The notes below the pieces were generated by a model, which searched no databases, had not been told where the DNA came from, and saw only the letters and a list, made by a program, of their open reading frames with translations. Made by a program: the position numbers and the translations under genes. A stretch of DNA of 64,000 nucleotides from Eutypella sp. D-1 (Eukaryota > Ascomycota > Sordariomycetes > Xylariales > Diatrypaceae), in assembly GCA_023313575.1 (NCBI GenBank), contig JAJTTP010000011.1, positions 434,001-498,000 of the forward strand, read 5' to 3'. Below are positions 39,787 to 51,825 of this stretch, one piece after another. Every line of letters starts with the position of its first letter. Position 1 is the first letter of the stretch.

Positions 39787-40771
39787 ATGTCCTCGCGAGC
39801 CCTGCCCCCGCTCCGAGCGGCCAGTAGATGCCTGCGGCAAGCCCAGCAAGCGCCCTACTCAGCTTCTCTCTCCAGACGCAGCGTCGTGACGACTACGAAG
39901 CCACGGTTCTACGCACAGGCGACGACAACGACGTCATCGACCGCCACCAAGCCCTCGACTTCCACCACCACCTCGACCACAGCGCCCAAGGCGGCAACGA
40001 CCACGACAGCGCCGCGGACGCCGCTACCGGCGACGAGCGGGGAGGCCTTGCCGGACGCGGGCGCGACGCCCCAGAACGCCAACGACGACGTGATCGACTG
40101 GACGCAGTCGTTCCACGGGTTGGGCGAATCGACCTTCGGGCCCGAGGTCGCCACCATCCTGCAGCAGCCCCTTAACCCGGACGACATCGAAGTCAAACCC
40201 GACGGCATCATCTACCTGCCCGAGATCAAGTACCGCCGCATCCTCAACGCCGCCTTCGGCCCCGGCGGTTGGGGCCTCGCTCCCCGCGGCCAGCTCATCG
40301 TCCATGAGAAGCTCGTCACCCGCGAATACGCGCTAATCGTACATGGCCGGTGAGTTCTTATTTTCATCCTGGTTTTAATTTAAATTTTTATTTTTCTCTC
40401 TTCTAATTTGATTGGGCTATATGTCTATATTCGTGCCCAATCGCGGGCCCTTCGAGCAAAACCGATGAGAACCCCCTACTGACCGTTTTAAACCAAACAG
40501 GTTCGTGGCCCAGGCGCGTGGCGAGCAGCAGTATTTCAGCGAGGAGGGGATATCGACGGCGGCAGAGGGGTGCAAGTCGAACGCGCTGATGCGGTGCTGC
40601 AAGGACCTGGTGATCGCGTCGGAGCTGTGGGACCCACGCTTCATCCGCCGCTTCCTGAAGGAGTACGCCCAACAGGTCTGGGTCGAGCACGTCACCACCA
40701 AGAAGCGCAAGCAGATCTGGCTCCGCAAGGACGACGAGATCAAGTACCCCTTCAAGAAGTCGACCTATTAA
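39787..40771 (+). CDS. MGM101: Mitochondrial genome maintenance protein MGM101
   Basis: Mitochondrial nucleoid single-strand-annealing protein (Rad52-like) needed for mtDNA repair and upkeep. Exons 39787-40349 and 40501-40771 join in phase to about 277 residues. The N-terminus is a mitochondrial presequence (basic, Arg/Ser-rich) followed by a long Thr/Ser-rich linker (residues 45-85) typical of filamentous fungi. The conserved core starts at [12 protein letters not shown] and carries [21 protein letters not shown] and [16 protein letters not shown] (here [14 protein letters not shown]) blocks. Ends KYPFKKSTY. No damage is seen. Confidence 0.95.
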
Positions 40772-41668
40772 TCCGAATACTGGTGGCGGTCATGATGATG
40801 ATGATGACGACGAGTCATGAGGGGTCACGAGGGATCATACGCTTCACGTCGACACGACACAACACGACATGACGGGACGGGGGCACGCCGTCATGATGGT
40901 CTAGGAGGAGGAGAGGGGTCGTTAGGATCTTGGATCCGATAAGCCGAGCCCCTCGGAAGGAGCTGTACGATATGTCCCGTGGGCAAACCGGAAAGATGCG
41001 GAGGAAGCATAGCCGAACGGCAAGGGCCCAGCCGACTACAGTTGCATGTACATAAAGTGATCGCTCAACGTCCAGCGGCCGAATATGTAAACACGGCGTA
41101 CGGGGTGGGGGGTTCCATGTAGGGAATAAGTAGTCCCGGTGTCACATAAAAGAGGGTTAGAGCGAGACGTGGCTTACATACATAGACTCCTAATGAGTTG
41201 CGGACACAGGATAGGAAGACAGAAAGGAAAAGGAAAAAAAAGAACGAAAGACGGCCTTCTCAACTCCCGAAACATACAAAAAGAAATAGACAGCAGAGCG
41301 GTGTCGCGACGACGATATATTTGGTGATGATATCGGTATATTGACCGTTTTGTATGGAAGTATATTTGGATTGTACTCTTTGATAGCCCAAGAGTCAGGG
41401 AGGCAGACGGATAACCGCGGCCGAAATCGTCATTACTATTCTCCCCCGCCACTTATATTCTCGCTGCTTGTTCTTTCTATCCACTATCCGCTGTCCACAG
41501 TGTAGCTGTGCCTGGTTCGGTTACCCGGCCAGTTAGCATTGGTATGTAGTAGGTAAGCAGGCGTGGAGCCTCGACATGTCTCCTCTTGACACTTCCACGC
41601 CGTACTGTATCGTGTCGTATGCCATGTTATGCCAGGTCAAGTTAGCGTTGGGACTCGAGAGCCACCTT
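40772..41668. other. Convergent intergenic spacer
   Basis: About 0.9 kb between MGM101 and the HVA22-type gene stop codons. GATGATGATGATGA and ACACGACACAACACGACA simple repeats at 40793-40871 lie just after MGM101. Otherwise nothing. Confidence 0.5.
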
Positions 41669-42943
41669 TCACGGGTTGGCTCCGGAGCTCCTAGCGCCCC
41701 CTCCATCGCCCGGCGCGGGTCCCGGGCCGCCAGCACCGCCCGTGCCGCCCGTAGTGCCAAAACCAAGGAAAGTCCAGGGTCCCTTGGCGACGCCCTCCAT
41801 GCCATCGTCATTCGACGGCTGTTGTTGTTGTTGCTGTTGTGGTCTCCGCCTGATAGTCTGGGCGTCGTTCTCCTCGGCGCCCGACTCGGCGTCGATTTTT
41901 TCGAAGTCGACCTCGCTCCGGCTCTTGCTAAGCGCGCTCCACACGCTGTGGCCGCTCGGCGGGCGCGACAGGCCCAGGCCCTCCTGCGCAGAGGGGGAGG
42001 TGGGGGTAGGTGATTTCTCGAGCTGCTGCGCCTCGTGGTCCAGCGCGTTCATCATGGCCGCTAGACGCTCCCGCTGCGCCGCGATGAACGTCGCCTTGTC
42101 CTGCGCGCCGCTGATGTTGTCGGGGATCAGGTTATCGCCTCCTCCGGCGCCGCTGGTTGCGGTCTTAGCGCCACCGCTGCCGGCCGCGACCGCCGCGCTC
42201 ACGGCGCCGGCTAGCAAGCTATAGAAGTCGTTGCCGGTGGACCCGGCGTTGTTCGCGGCCCACTTTGAGGCGGGTACGCTGAAGCGGGCGAGAAGCGTCT
42301 GCATATAGCCCTGGGGAGCGGCAGCGGCATTGGCGGGGCCATCGGCGGTGGGCTCGGCGGGGGGCAGGCCGAGGACTTTGGTGCGGATGGCATCGATAGC
42401 CTGCTGGAGATAGGCCATGCCGGCGGCCTTAAGGCGGTCATGGGTACGGGCGATGAACTCCTCGATGGCGACCTCGTTCTCTTCGAGGTAAGGGTGTAGG
42501 TAGGTCTCGTAGAGCTGGCGGGCGCCCTGGGTCTGGGGCAGGACGAGCCAAAGCAGGAAGAACAGGCGCATGTAGGCGTAGAAGGGAACCCAGACCAGGA
42601 TGAAGCCAACCCAGGACTCGACGAGGTAGACGCACGACATCACGGACCAGTACATCAGCCATGGTGTCAGCTGGGCGGGGTCGGAGGTCTTGAGTGCCTT
42701 GTAGGATGCGAATAGCGGGAAGAGGAAGGACGCTACGGAGCTAATTTTATTCGAAGAGACGTAACGACGCCGCGAGATTCAGTTAATGACTATCTCTTGC
42801 TGTTTGCTTCTTTGCCTATTCCCAAAAGCATCGGCGGGGGAGGTGGTCGGGTGGTACGGGCGGTACGGGTGAAACAGGTAAAATGGGTGTACGGGTAAGG
42901 CGGGGAATACTTACGCAAGGGAATTAGGTAGTATATCGAACAT
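41669..42943 (-). CDS. TB2/DP1/HVA22 (REEP/Yop1) family ER-shaping protein
   Basis: Hairpin membrane protein that bends ER tubules and nuclear-envelope membranes. Exons 42943-42915 and 42740-41669 join in phase to 366 residues. The first 120 residues hold the TB2/DP1 hairpins: SFLFPLFASYKALKTSDP, LMYWSVMSCVYLVESW, and FYAYMRLFFLLWLVLPQTQG, the last being the most diagnostic stretch. Longer than Yop1 itself (about 180), so this is the extended fungal type with a hydrophilic C-terminal tail rich in Ala, Ser and Gly. The tail includes a Gln-rich run (about 41815-41845) and a Gly-rich end. The 29-base first exon is supported by a perfect donor and in-phase acceptor. Confidence 0.92.
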
Positions 42944-45900
42944 GATGATGGACTGTCGAGCTTAGCGAGCTCGTCGTTTGTCATATATCGTGTATCGTCG
43001 TGTACGGGGGTGACTGCGTTTTGTCGCAGATAGAGTCTATAATCTAGTGATGTCGAAAATCTACAGTTACGTGAAATCTAGGGTTTCATAGGCAGGCGTA
43101 GAGGATATACTCGAGGACCTAGAGCTCTTTCTATAGCTACATAGGTTCGGAGGTAGGGGAGAAGAGGGAGGAGGCGGTGGTGGTCGTCGAGGGAGCCCTG
43201 AGGCTTCAGAGTTGAGTAAAAGCTGAATGAGAAATGAAAATGAGATGGAGAAAAACTTCAGTAATACCCGTACCCGACAGCCCAACAATTATATCTACCA
43301 TGGAATACTCCCTACGGTGGACTTGGAGGAAGAATAGGTATCTTTTAAGGTTATGTGCAGCTATGCAGCATCGAACCTACGTAGGTAGCTCTGGATGTAC
43401 CTACATACTTAGGTACCTAAAGCAGGCATATGCACATACGTAGGTATAGGTACCTAACAGCCTAACACTTTAATCGCCTAACCGGAGCTACCGGGTCTTG
43501 GAAAGGCCAACCACGGCGAGGGTACCTAGGTATATATAAAGCAGTGGTAGCAAGTCGCTTACGTGTGATCGGGTACGTAGTAATAAAGAAGTAGAGAGGA
43601 AGCAATAGGAGTAAATACAGAAGGTTTCGTGAGAATAGATTCGTATAGTTAATATGGTAATGTCGTGTCGAGATTTAGGGATGTCCCACCAGATGCTCGC
43701 CTGCTTGCCTTATGACGGTGGCCATGTGGGTCATGCGGGGTGGAGCGTTAAGCAGCTACTGACCCGCTGACCCCACTGACGTAGGCATCAAGACATTGAA
43801 GTACATATTAACAACCCCCTCCTCTCCTGTACAGCCGATAGGAAGGATGAAGGCGGGCCTTGCCGTTGATTTCTTCGGAAATTTTGCTTTTGCTCATGAG
43901 AGATTATCTATCAGGAATTGGTGGTGAACTATACCTCTAGAGGACTCTTGAAACTATCAACACTGGTACATCGATAAGCCTGGACGGCTATACAGGGTGG
44001 ACATCTGCGACAGCTGAATAACGGGCGACGGCATTTATAGCGGCCGAGTTACTGGCCCACGTTACCCCAATTAGTCGAGTTAACTGCAGCTTACATATGA
44101 AAACAGTAGCCAGTCGTCCATACCTGTGAACGTATGTCTGAATTTTATTTTGCCCTTTCCCTCCTTGTCCGCCACGTACTCGTACTCCCAACGTGGTGTA
44201 CTCGAACTCAAACAAAGACGACCGACCTCCTTATAAAAAGCCTGAACCACATGTAGATTGGGTTATACGGAGATGACGAGAACCCTGTGCCTGTGAGGAA
44301 ATCTACATGCAGTGCCGTTCGGGACGGGATACACAGTCAAACAGTCACATGCCACCTGTCATTTAGGTTACCTGTCATTCACAAAGCTGCTGCTTGCCCT
44401 GCCTCGTATGATGCAACTTGGGCTCGGATCAGATGCACCAGCAGAGCTACTGTCGGTAACTATATACCAGGTTTGCGGTGTCCGGAACCTGAGTTCGTAG
44501 GTCCAGTGTGCGACGATCCGTATTGAGTCCGCTCGAGTTGTCGAGTTGATCCGCAGCGCCGCGCTTCACGGGGAATGACGGCCGCGGCGCTGAATATGTC
44601 CACGTTAAAATATCGAAGCTTGACACGAGATAGCTTGTTCCCAAAGAACAACTCCCGAAATGTCTCGCTTTCGTCCTACTCACTATGTAGTAGAAATGGG
44701 TTCAGGCAAGTAAGTTTCTCCCGTTCGCGTCACGACAGCGTGTGCACCAAGTCACCGACGGCTTCCGGGCCCGTTTAGCGCGTCCCACCCCTCGGGCCGT
44801 CCCCGTACACATGGAGTAGTACTGACAGCAGAAACCTTTACTCTCTTTACCCTCTCCATCCCATGATTTCCATCGCAACTACGTACTCTCCTTATAGTGT
44901 AAGTTTTAAGCCTCTTTTATGTGTGTGTTCATTTCGCTGATACTGAGGCACTTCGTGATCTCTTGCCTTTTCTTTCCCCGGTTTCATAGAGTTGTGCTAT
45001 GCTCTAGTTCATGAATGAGCTTAGTCCAATAGATGACACTTGCAGCCCTTACTCCTCAAACTTGGATGTCCTGGAGCCCCTATTTCTTCATTAGTCGAGC
45101 GCGCACCGGTGCCAATATGACTCATAACCGGAGGGAGATTTACTTGATAAGGTCCTGCCTTCAAGTGCACTTTTATCCACGTCAGCCGCCCATCAACGTT
45201 TCTGTCATATGAAAACCTCATGGTACGGCCACAGGCCTAGAAAACTTGAATATACACGCATACTGTGAATCAGATCAGTGTCTATATTTCTAGAATCTCC
45301 ACTTTAAGTAAATTAGATGCTTTCCAGGTGCAACCCATGTATCTCGTGTAGATTCGAAATACCACCTAACTGGGAGATGCAATTCATATTCACGATCAGC
45401 CGTCGTAGTGCCGGGCTTAGAAATCCTACGATAGCCCAGTAATCTGAATTTAGGCAATCATTTATCATATGAGACCCAAACACGTTACAAGTTTAGCCTC
45501 TAGATTTCGCAGAGTCTACGTCGCCGCTAAGCATAGCCCAGCCGAGGGTTCCATTCCTTCATGGCAACGCTTTAAGTCGTCAACCATGGCTTCCAGAATC
45601 CAGACACGGGATTCATGAATACATGGGACCCAAGCCGTTTGTTTACCAACATATCTGTCTTTACCCAACTTCGAGTGCAGGTAATCCACTGGTACTTTGT
45701 CCAGTCCATATCGCAGATAGTGGCATCATTGCAGGGCAAGCCAAGTTCAAGTTTCAGTTCACTCGCACGGGTGTGTCGTTACGTTCACCTACCTTTTTAT
45801 GGCTTCTCAGCGATCCAAGTGCCAATCTAGACTAGACCGTCCGCTCCATATTCGTAGCGGGCTGCCGCTGTTCTCTCCATGTATATCTGCAAGCTGAGAA

Positions 45901-46226
45901 GTTCAAGCCCCAGGCGCTATAGCCAGTCGATGATTTCTACGGCCGCAAGTACCAAAAGTTGAGGTGCCCACTAGTTATTCACTCCGGTGTGCTTAACGAC
46001 GAGGGCAGCAGCAGCGTCGAGAATCGGCGTGTGTCAAATAGAGCAGGCTTTCTGATTGAGGCACAGGCTGTTCCAAAAGGATACATATACCACTACCTGA
46101 AAATGCTAAGAGGACAATCCTACAATCAAATGACTTATTAAGCATATCAACGCTTAATGTTTCTCTGCCCTCGGCGTGTTGTCCGTTATCTATTGATTGC
46201 ACATGCGTAGCTATGTCCATACACTT
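42944..46226. other. Long gene-poor region
   Basis: About 3.3 kb with no supported gene. Dense AGGTACCTA/CTACGTAGGTA palindromic words lie at 43375-43460 and 43520-43540. Reading frames are short and unassigned, including 45021-45221 minus and 44287-44526 plus. Confidence 0.55.
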
Positions 46227-47255
46227 TCATGCCTTGATTCTTTCCTCCGCCATTTCACCGAAAAGGAACCCGTTGATGTTTTCTTGAAGTACTCTCTGGT
46301 AGTTTGTCGTCGTGTCCATGCTCATCCAAGCTGTATGTGGTGTCGCGACGAGGTTCAAGCCCCGTGCATCCGGCCCGAGCAGCACGCTCGTCTCGGGGCC
46401 AGCCGGCTCCTGATCGAAGACATCTACCGCCGCGCCGGCAATCTTCCTCTCGCGGAGCGCACGCAGCAGCGCGTCCTCCGCCACGATGCCCCCGCGCGCG
46501 ACGTTTACCAAGACGGCATCGCTCCGCATCAGGCTGAGTTCTGTACCCGATATCATGCCCAGGGTTTCGGGTGTCCGTGGACAGCAGACCACCAACACGG
46601 TCGCCATCCTCAGCCCCTCCTCGAATGAGACTCTACCCGGGGCCGCCGGGGCGTTCTTCCGCGCCGCGACGACGACCTTCATCCCCAGCCCGGAGAAAAG
46701 CGCCTCGACCCTGCGGCCCACGCCCCCGTACCCGACAATGACCGCTGTCTCGTTCCGGCAGCCCCTGGGGCTATTCCCGGCAACGAAGGCGGTCTTGACC
46801 AGGGTGCCTCGCCGGGGCCACTCACCAGCGCGCAGTTCCTCCATAGTGGGCGCGAGCGAGCGCCGGACCGCGAAGTACAGGGCAGTCGCGTGCTCGGCAA
46901 CGGCGTCGACATTGCAATCCGGGCTGTTCAAGACACGAATCCCGCGCTCCTGGCAGACGCCCAAGTCGACGGAGTCGGTACCGGAGGCCACGACCGCGAT
47001 GAGCTTTAGGTTCGAGGCCGCCTCAGACGCGAGCGTCTCTGCGCGGAGGGGCACCGTGGTCGTGATGAGCACGTGCGCGTCCTTGATCCGCGACGGCAGC
47101 TCAGCGGGACTCGTGAACTGGTGCTCAGTTACGGTGAAGGTGTAGGGAGAAGGGAGTGTGAGTCTTGGGAGTGGATTGAAGAATGTCTCGAGAGCGACGA
47201 TGTTGAGGTGCTTGGGCAAGGCCATCGCGAGCCGCCTTGACGAAGGGGAGAGCAT
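46227..47255 (-). CDS. D-isomer-specific 2-hydroxyacid dehydrogenase
   Basis: NAD(P)-dependent reductase/dehydrogenase of 2-keto/2-hydroxy acids (glyoxylate-, hydroxypyruvate- or aromatic-pyruvate-reductase-like). A single exon of 342 residues; the internal ATG at 47225 (MALPKHLN) is an equally good start. Substrate-domain VVASGTDSVDLG, Rossmann motif VGYGGVGRRVE, catalytic Arg in VNVARGG, Glu in VDVFDQEP, and His in VATPHTAW are all present. Length and residues are normal, so it should be active. Exact substrate cannot be told. No operon-like partner is close. Confidence 0.92.
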   Translation of the reverse strand: MLSPSSRRLAMALPKHLNIVALETFFNPLPRLTLPSPYTFTVTEHQFTSPAELPSRIKDAHVLITTTVPLRAETLASEAASNLKLIAVVASGTDSVDLGVCQERGIRVLNSPDCNVDAVAEHATALYFAVRRSLAPTMEELRAGEWPRRGTLVKTAFVAGNSPRGCRNETAVIVGYGGVGRRVEALFSGLGMKVVVAARKNAPAAPGRVSFEEGLRMATVLVVCCPRTPETLGMISGTELSLMRSDAVLVNVARGGIVAEDALLRALRERKIAGAAVDVFDQEPAGPETSVLLGPDARGLNLVATPHTAWMSMDTTTNYQRVLQENINGFLFGEMAEERIKA

Positions 47256-48396
47256 ATTAAGGGGTGGATATTCTGATACGAGTCGATGTTTCCCGACAGA
47301 TCAGCTTCTACCGAAGACGTTTTTGGGCTGTGCCTACTAAATATCGCCATTTCGACGTTCGTAAGTGCGGCCCGCTTCAGCACCTATGATACATCGACAA
47401 TCTCGGGGTTTGGTCCGGAGATGCGCTTAGTGAGCCCACGGAGGGCGCACCAAACCGGGCCTGGAATAATTGGGTCATAATTCTGTGTCTGCTTTTCTTG
47501 GCTACAACTATCAGTAACTATCATGTAATTCGACGGACTCATAGCGTCGGCAGCGATAAAAGTCATGGCCTAGTTGGCCGAGGCCGCAGACGAATGGATA
47601 GAAGATTTTAATGGAACGTTTGAGTCACCAATATCTAGATTGTGGGGTTTCCTACTAGCATGCGGCAACATAGAAAATCATAGGTCTTCATTGTCTATTG
47701 GGCATATACAAGGACGGACGGTGTTAATTTTCGTCACTACGGCCAATGTAGCAACGTTAGACAATTATGACCAGCCTGTTACACTGAGAAGGCAATGTCT
47801 CATTTCCATTTCCGGCCGGCGCCGGAATTTTTGGCGTAATAGCGCTACGGCCACGGGCATTTGCAAGGGGCAGTGGGTGGTTAGCGTTCGGTTTCAACCG
47901 GCTCGTGCGTGCGCCCTCCATTTGACAGAGAGCGCTTGCGAAGATCCGATAGGGATATTAACTGCGATATTGAGATCTCATTGTGGCACCAACAGCAAGT
48001 ATATCTATACGGACATGAAGACTTACACAAAAAATAGCCCAAAGGAAATAAAATAAATGAAATTTGAACACTACCATATAAGGCTCTACCTACCATTGCT
48101 ACTACCACATACAACTTCGGTTCGCACCTTTTAGAGCTCACTACGAGTGCTGAGGTTCTCTCAGGCGCTCGCTCGAGGAACGACACCTTCAAATGGTACA
48201 TAGGACGCCCTTTTCGCGTTCAAAGGCAGAGTTCATGCCTCTGGCCCTCTGCAGGTTATATGGGGCTTGTAAATGCATACATATAAGTAGATCTTCTGAC
48301 TGTTATCACCTATCTGGGGTTTTTTCCTTCTTCTTCTTCTTCTTCTCAGTAACGCTCGACGAATGTCAATGGGCCACTTCTGTGTCAGTTCAAACC
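47256..48396. other. Intergenic region with (TTC)n repeat
   Basis: About 1.1 kb. A plus-strand frame at 47574-48056 (160 residues) is open but shows no family features, signal or composition of a gene, and I regard it as chance. A TTC tandem lies at 48328-48346. Confidence 0.45.
48328..48346. repeat. (TTC)6 microsatellite
   Basis: Six perfect TTC units plus one T, just beyond the stop codon of the FAD monooxygenase. Confidence 0.85.
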
Positions 48397-49707
48397 TCAC
48401 TTAGCCGCATCAAAACCATCAATGGCAGCCCCTTTGCTGCTTGAGGCAGCATGCTCCTCCAATTTCTCAGCTAGATCGCCGACCACATCGTACTCCATTA
48501 TCCACCTCATAGCCTCCCTCACGGCCTCCGGGCTAAATGTGGACGCCCATAACTCCTCTGGAATGTCCACGCTGGCCATTTTTCCCGCATCATAACTCGT
48601 CGACGTGACGCGGTCGGTGCGAGGCTTTCGAAAGTCTTGAAAGAACCGGAAGGCACTCTCTAGATCGTCCTCTACCGGCCAAGTCTTCAATGTCTGAGCA
48701 AGAGCGAACGCCGACTCGATCGCTTGGCACGCGCCTTGTCCCTGATGCGGTAGCGTTGAATGTACCGCATCGCCCATCAAGATGACACCGGAACCCGGGC
48801 TGTCCGGGCGGACCTCAAACCACTTGGGCGTGGGTTCACGTACGTACAGGGCCTGCTTGAGGATGCTTCCGTCCGGCGTGCCCTTTCTAAGGCCGGAGAC
48901 AATCTCCTGGACCGCGCCAGTCCAATCCTTGACATGCTCGTGTAAGTCATCGACGGGCACCGTCTTCATCCATGATTCTGAAGTCCAATCTTCCAGGGGC
49001 TCCGTCACGAAAGTGATAATCCCGACACGGGCCGTCTTGGACTCTTCATTGCCAATGGGTAATGTCATGATGTGTTTTTTGGGGCCGCGGAAGTTAACCG
49101 TGTTCCTCAGCAGGGCATCTGCTTCGGGGCTAAGGTCGTTGTAGTCGACGAAGCCTCGATACACCATTTGGCCAGAGTAAATAGGGCGGTCAACGAATCC
49201 GAGCGCATCCCTAACTACACTCTTAATTCCATCGCAACCGACGATGACATCGGCCTCGGCGGTCGTCTTGTCCTGGAACGTCAAGACATAGCATTGCCTC
49301 TCAGTTACCCACCGAAGAGACGAGAGGCGCTTTTTAAGCGAAACCTTATCATCAGGGACATTCTTCTTTAACGACTCCAGTAAATGAGCGCGATGAATGA
49401 GCCGGGAGTAGGGCTTGCCGAACTCCTCTACATGACCGAGGTACTCCCCGGTTCGGTAATGCCGATACTCCTTATAGCAGGAGGGATCTCGAGATGACTT
49501 CCACGCCATATGGGCCCCAGCTCCAATGGTATCTAGGACGCGGTTCGCATTGCGAGTAATGTTCACCCCAGCACCGACTTCAGTGAATTTTGATGCGGCC
49601 TCGTAAAGGTGCACGTTTCGCAGCTCGGCATATTGGGCTGCGTTCATGAAGGATAACCCGCCTATGCCACCGCCGATGACAGCGATTCGCTTCTCAGAAA
49701 TATTCAT
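48397..49707 (-). CDS. FAD-dependent monooxygenase (salicylate-hydroxylase-like)
   Basis: Class A flavoprotein hydroxylase of aromatic or polyketide/terpenoid-like substrates, using NAD(P)H and oxygen. Single exon, 436 residues from the ATG at 49707, chosen because the FAD motif follows at once; an upstream ATG at 49770 would add a non-family extension. Motifs: GxGxxG as VIGGGIGGLS, the DG motif VGCDGIKSVVRDAL, and the GD motif LMGDAVHSTLPHQGQGACQAIE. Size and motifs are normal. No tailoring partner is adjacent; the next gene upstream is nearly 2 kb away. Role may be catabolic or biosynthetic. Confidence 0.92.
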   Translation of the reverse strand: MNISEKRIAVIGGGIGGLSFMNAAQYAELRNVHLYEAASKFTEVGAGVNITRNANRVLDTIGAGAHMAWKSSRDPSCYKEYRHYRTGEYLGHVEEFGKPYSRLIHRAHLLESLKKNVPDDKVSLKKRLSSLRWVTERQCYVLTFQDKTTAEADVIVGCDGIKSVVRDALGFVDRPIYSGQMVYRGFVDYNDLSPEADALLRNTVNFRGPKKHIMTLPIGNEESKTARVGIITFVTEPLEDWTSESWMKTVPVDDLHEHVKDWTGAVQEIVSGLRKGTPDGSILKQALYVREPTPKWFEVRPDSPGSGVILMGDAVHSTLPHQGQGACQAIESAFALAQTLKTWPVEDDLESAFRFFQDFRKPRTDRVTSTSYDAGKMASVDIPEELWASTFSPEAVREAMRWIMEYDVVGDLAEKLEEHAASSSKGAAIDGFDAAK

Positions 49708-51521
49708 CTTGAATTGCAGTTCAGATAATAGCAACACTTGACATAAAATATTTAGATTATTCCACATCAACTACATCAAGGAAGAGGAACTCAGTGTAAT
49801 GGAATGAGAACAACTTGAGGTCTTAGGGTAACCTTCAACTCATGGGACGACTAGCGGCCACTATGATAATTACCGAGTCCATACCCGTTCCTGGTGCGCT
49901 ATCCATAGTCGTGATTTTAGTGTCCTATTGAGGGGACGGAAACAGGGGTCCTTGCCACGGCTCGTGATTACTAGCGGAAACTACCCCATATTGATAGGAC
50001 CAATCAACTGGCACTTCTAACCTATCGTCATGTGGGTTAATAACGACCTCGAAATACCGCAGAGGGCGAGTTAGTATATGGTAGCTAGGCAGTTAGGAAC
50101 TTGTCTTTCTGCTAGTACCCAAAGCTTGATTAGGGTGACCGCCAAGACTGTTCAAACCCCAGTCTGACCAAGGAGGACGGAAAGTAATGATGACCTCATC
50201 GACATTGATGTTAGTTGAGATTGTGGAGCGTTCACTGGCTGGGCCTTTGATATGTAGGTTTCTCGTCTCTATAGGTGATAGTGGAGTGTTAGCCATCATT
50301 CCAAATGAAGCCCCACCTACGGTGGTTGCGACACTCGTTACGAAAGTTCTAGATGTCTACTGCTTCGGGTCCGGAACCTAGAAACGTTCTATCAAAGATT
50401 TAGTGGGGACTGTGGATTGTATTCGCGTTGGTCCGCTTATTCATGGTTCAAGTATTAACTGTAATCCAACAGAATTTTAAAGCGCGGCAACCGCGATTAC
50501 TGCTTGTCCAAGATAATAAGTACTGAAGTCGAAAGAAGTGACTGGTATTACGTCGAAAAATTGTAGAGGATAGGAACATTTCCAACCTATCAAATGCCGC
50601 ACCGTGGATATATAGTGTCAGACGACGATATAAATATCAAAATGTAGTTCAATGAATAAGTGAGGCATATACGGTTTCAGGAGGACATCATATCGGTGTG
50701 GAACACTTTACCCCTATCTGCCCCTATCAATGAGTCTGAAGGGAACAATCTTAATGTGATACGTACATATAGACTACAGTATATAGACCCGCGTTTCGAC
50801 TTACTACACACGTTTATGTAACTACAGTGCGCCGATCCTATTTCCTGTTTCCTTGATGTTAATTAATATTTGATTATCGGAAATATGATAGTACCAAAAC
50901 TAATATATGAGGTGCCAGCCCCTTTGAATTCAAATGTCGTTATATGTCCTATCAGTTCATATTACGTGAACAACTTTTGTCTTATAAAAGATTGATGACT
51001 AGGGTAGGTCATGCGAAGTTTGGCATGCAATTAGTTCGCCAGATATCGACTTCACAAGCAGCCAGACACCTTAGGGACCTGTCGATGTGCATATACGTTA
51101 ACCGCCATTTCTTGCGCATATTGGGAATGGGAATAATGCTATCGGGTCATTACATGGGGCAGGTTCGGTATTATACTTATACCTAGGTATCTATTACCGC
51201 TATATTTACCCCCTGAGCATTAGATCCATGAGATAGGTATCAATAACTTCACAACACGTTAACATATAAGTAAGGTCTTATCCTTAAGAGCTCGAAAAGC
51301 GGGTTGCCCCGTAATTTTAGAAACCTATAACAGTTCTGAAATGAGTGGCATGACCTCATGAAGTGTCAAAAACTAAAGAAAAACATCGCTAAAGTAAGAC
51401 AAGCGAAGAAATGAACTTAAAGTCGCATAAAACCCCGGAAACCATTATCCCAGAAAGCAATAATTCCAACGTCCACCACAATGACCAATATATCCCAACT
51501 GTGCGCCATCATGGATATTCT
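49708..51521. other. Gene-poor, AT-rich region
   Basis: About 1.8 kb. AT-rich and TA-rich in 50400-51300, with only short reading frames. Consistent with decayed or RIP-affected DNA, but I recognise no transposon. Confidence 0.5.
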
Positions 51522-51825
51522 TCAAGACCCTCCGCTGGAATTGTATGAGAAGTAGTCGGTTGGAGAGTACCCCGCCGGAACCTGGTTTCCTTGCGAGTTT
51601 CCGCCCTGCTTTCCCTTGGAATCTTTGGACGACCCCTATGTTAATTAGCACTGGGAAACTACTCTTTGATCCATGGTTGAGCGTACCTTAGACCCCGACT
51701 GAGCCGAGCCCTTCTTGGACGAATCATTCTCTTGAGACTTGGTTAGCTATATGTTGGTAAAATTCATCCAGGAGTGCACGTGAAAACTAACTTCCAGAAT
51801 TCTTGGAGGAACTGTCGGACGGCAT
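51522..51825 (-). CDS. Small Ser/Gly/Lys-rich hydrophilic protein
   Basis: Three short exons (51825-51792, 51730-51687, 51635-51522) join in phase to 63 residues. Composition is Ser/Gly/Lys/Asn-rich and low-complexity, with repeated SSK and GSK words and a more distinctive end VPAGYSPTDYFSYNSS. No signal peptide or membrane span; probably disordered. I do not recognise a named family. Support comes from three perfectly phased exons with proper splice sites in an otherwise empty region. A stress-related or chaperone-like role would be speculation. Confidence 0.55.

Noticed and set aside
47574..48056. 160-codon open frame on the plus strand
   Set aside because: No motif, no signal, unusual composition and no splice partner; chance frame between two real genes.
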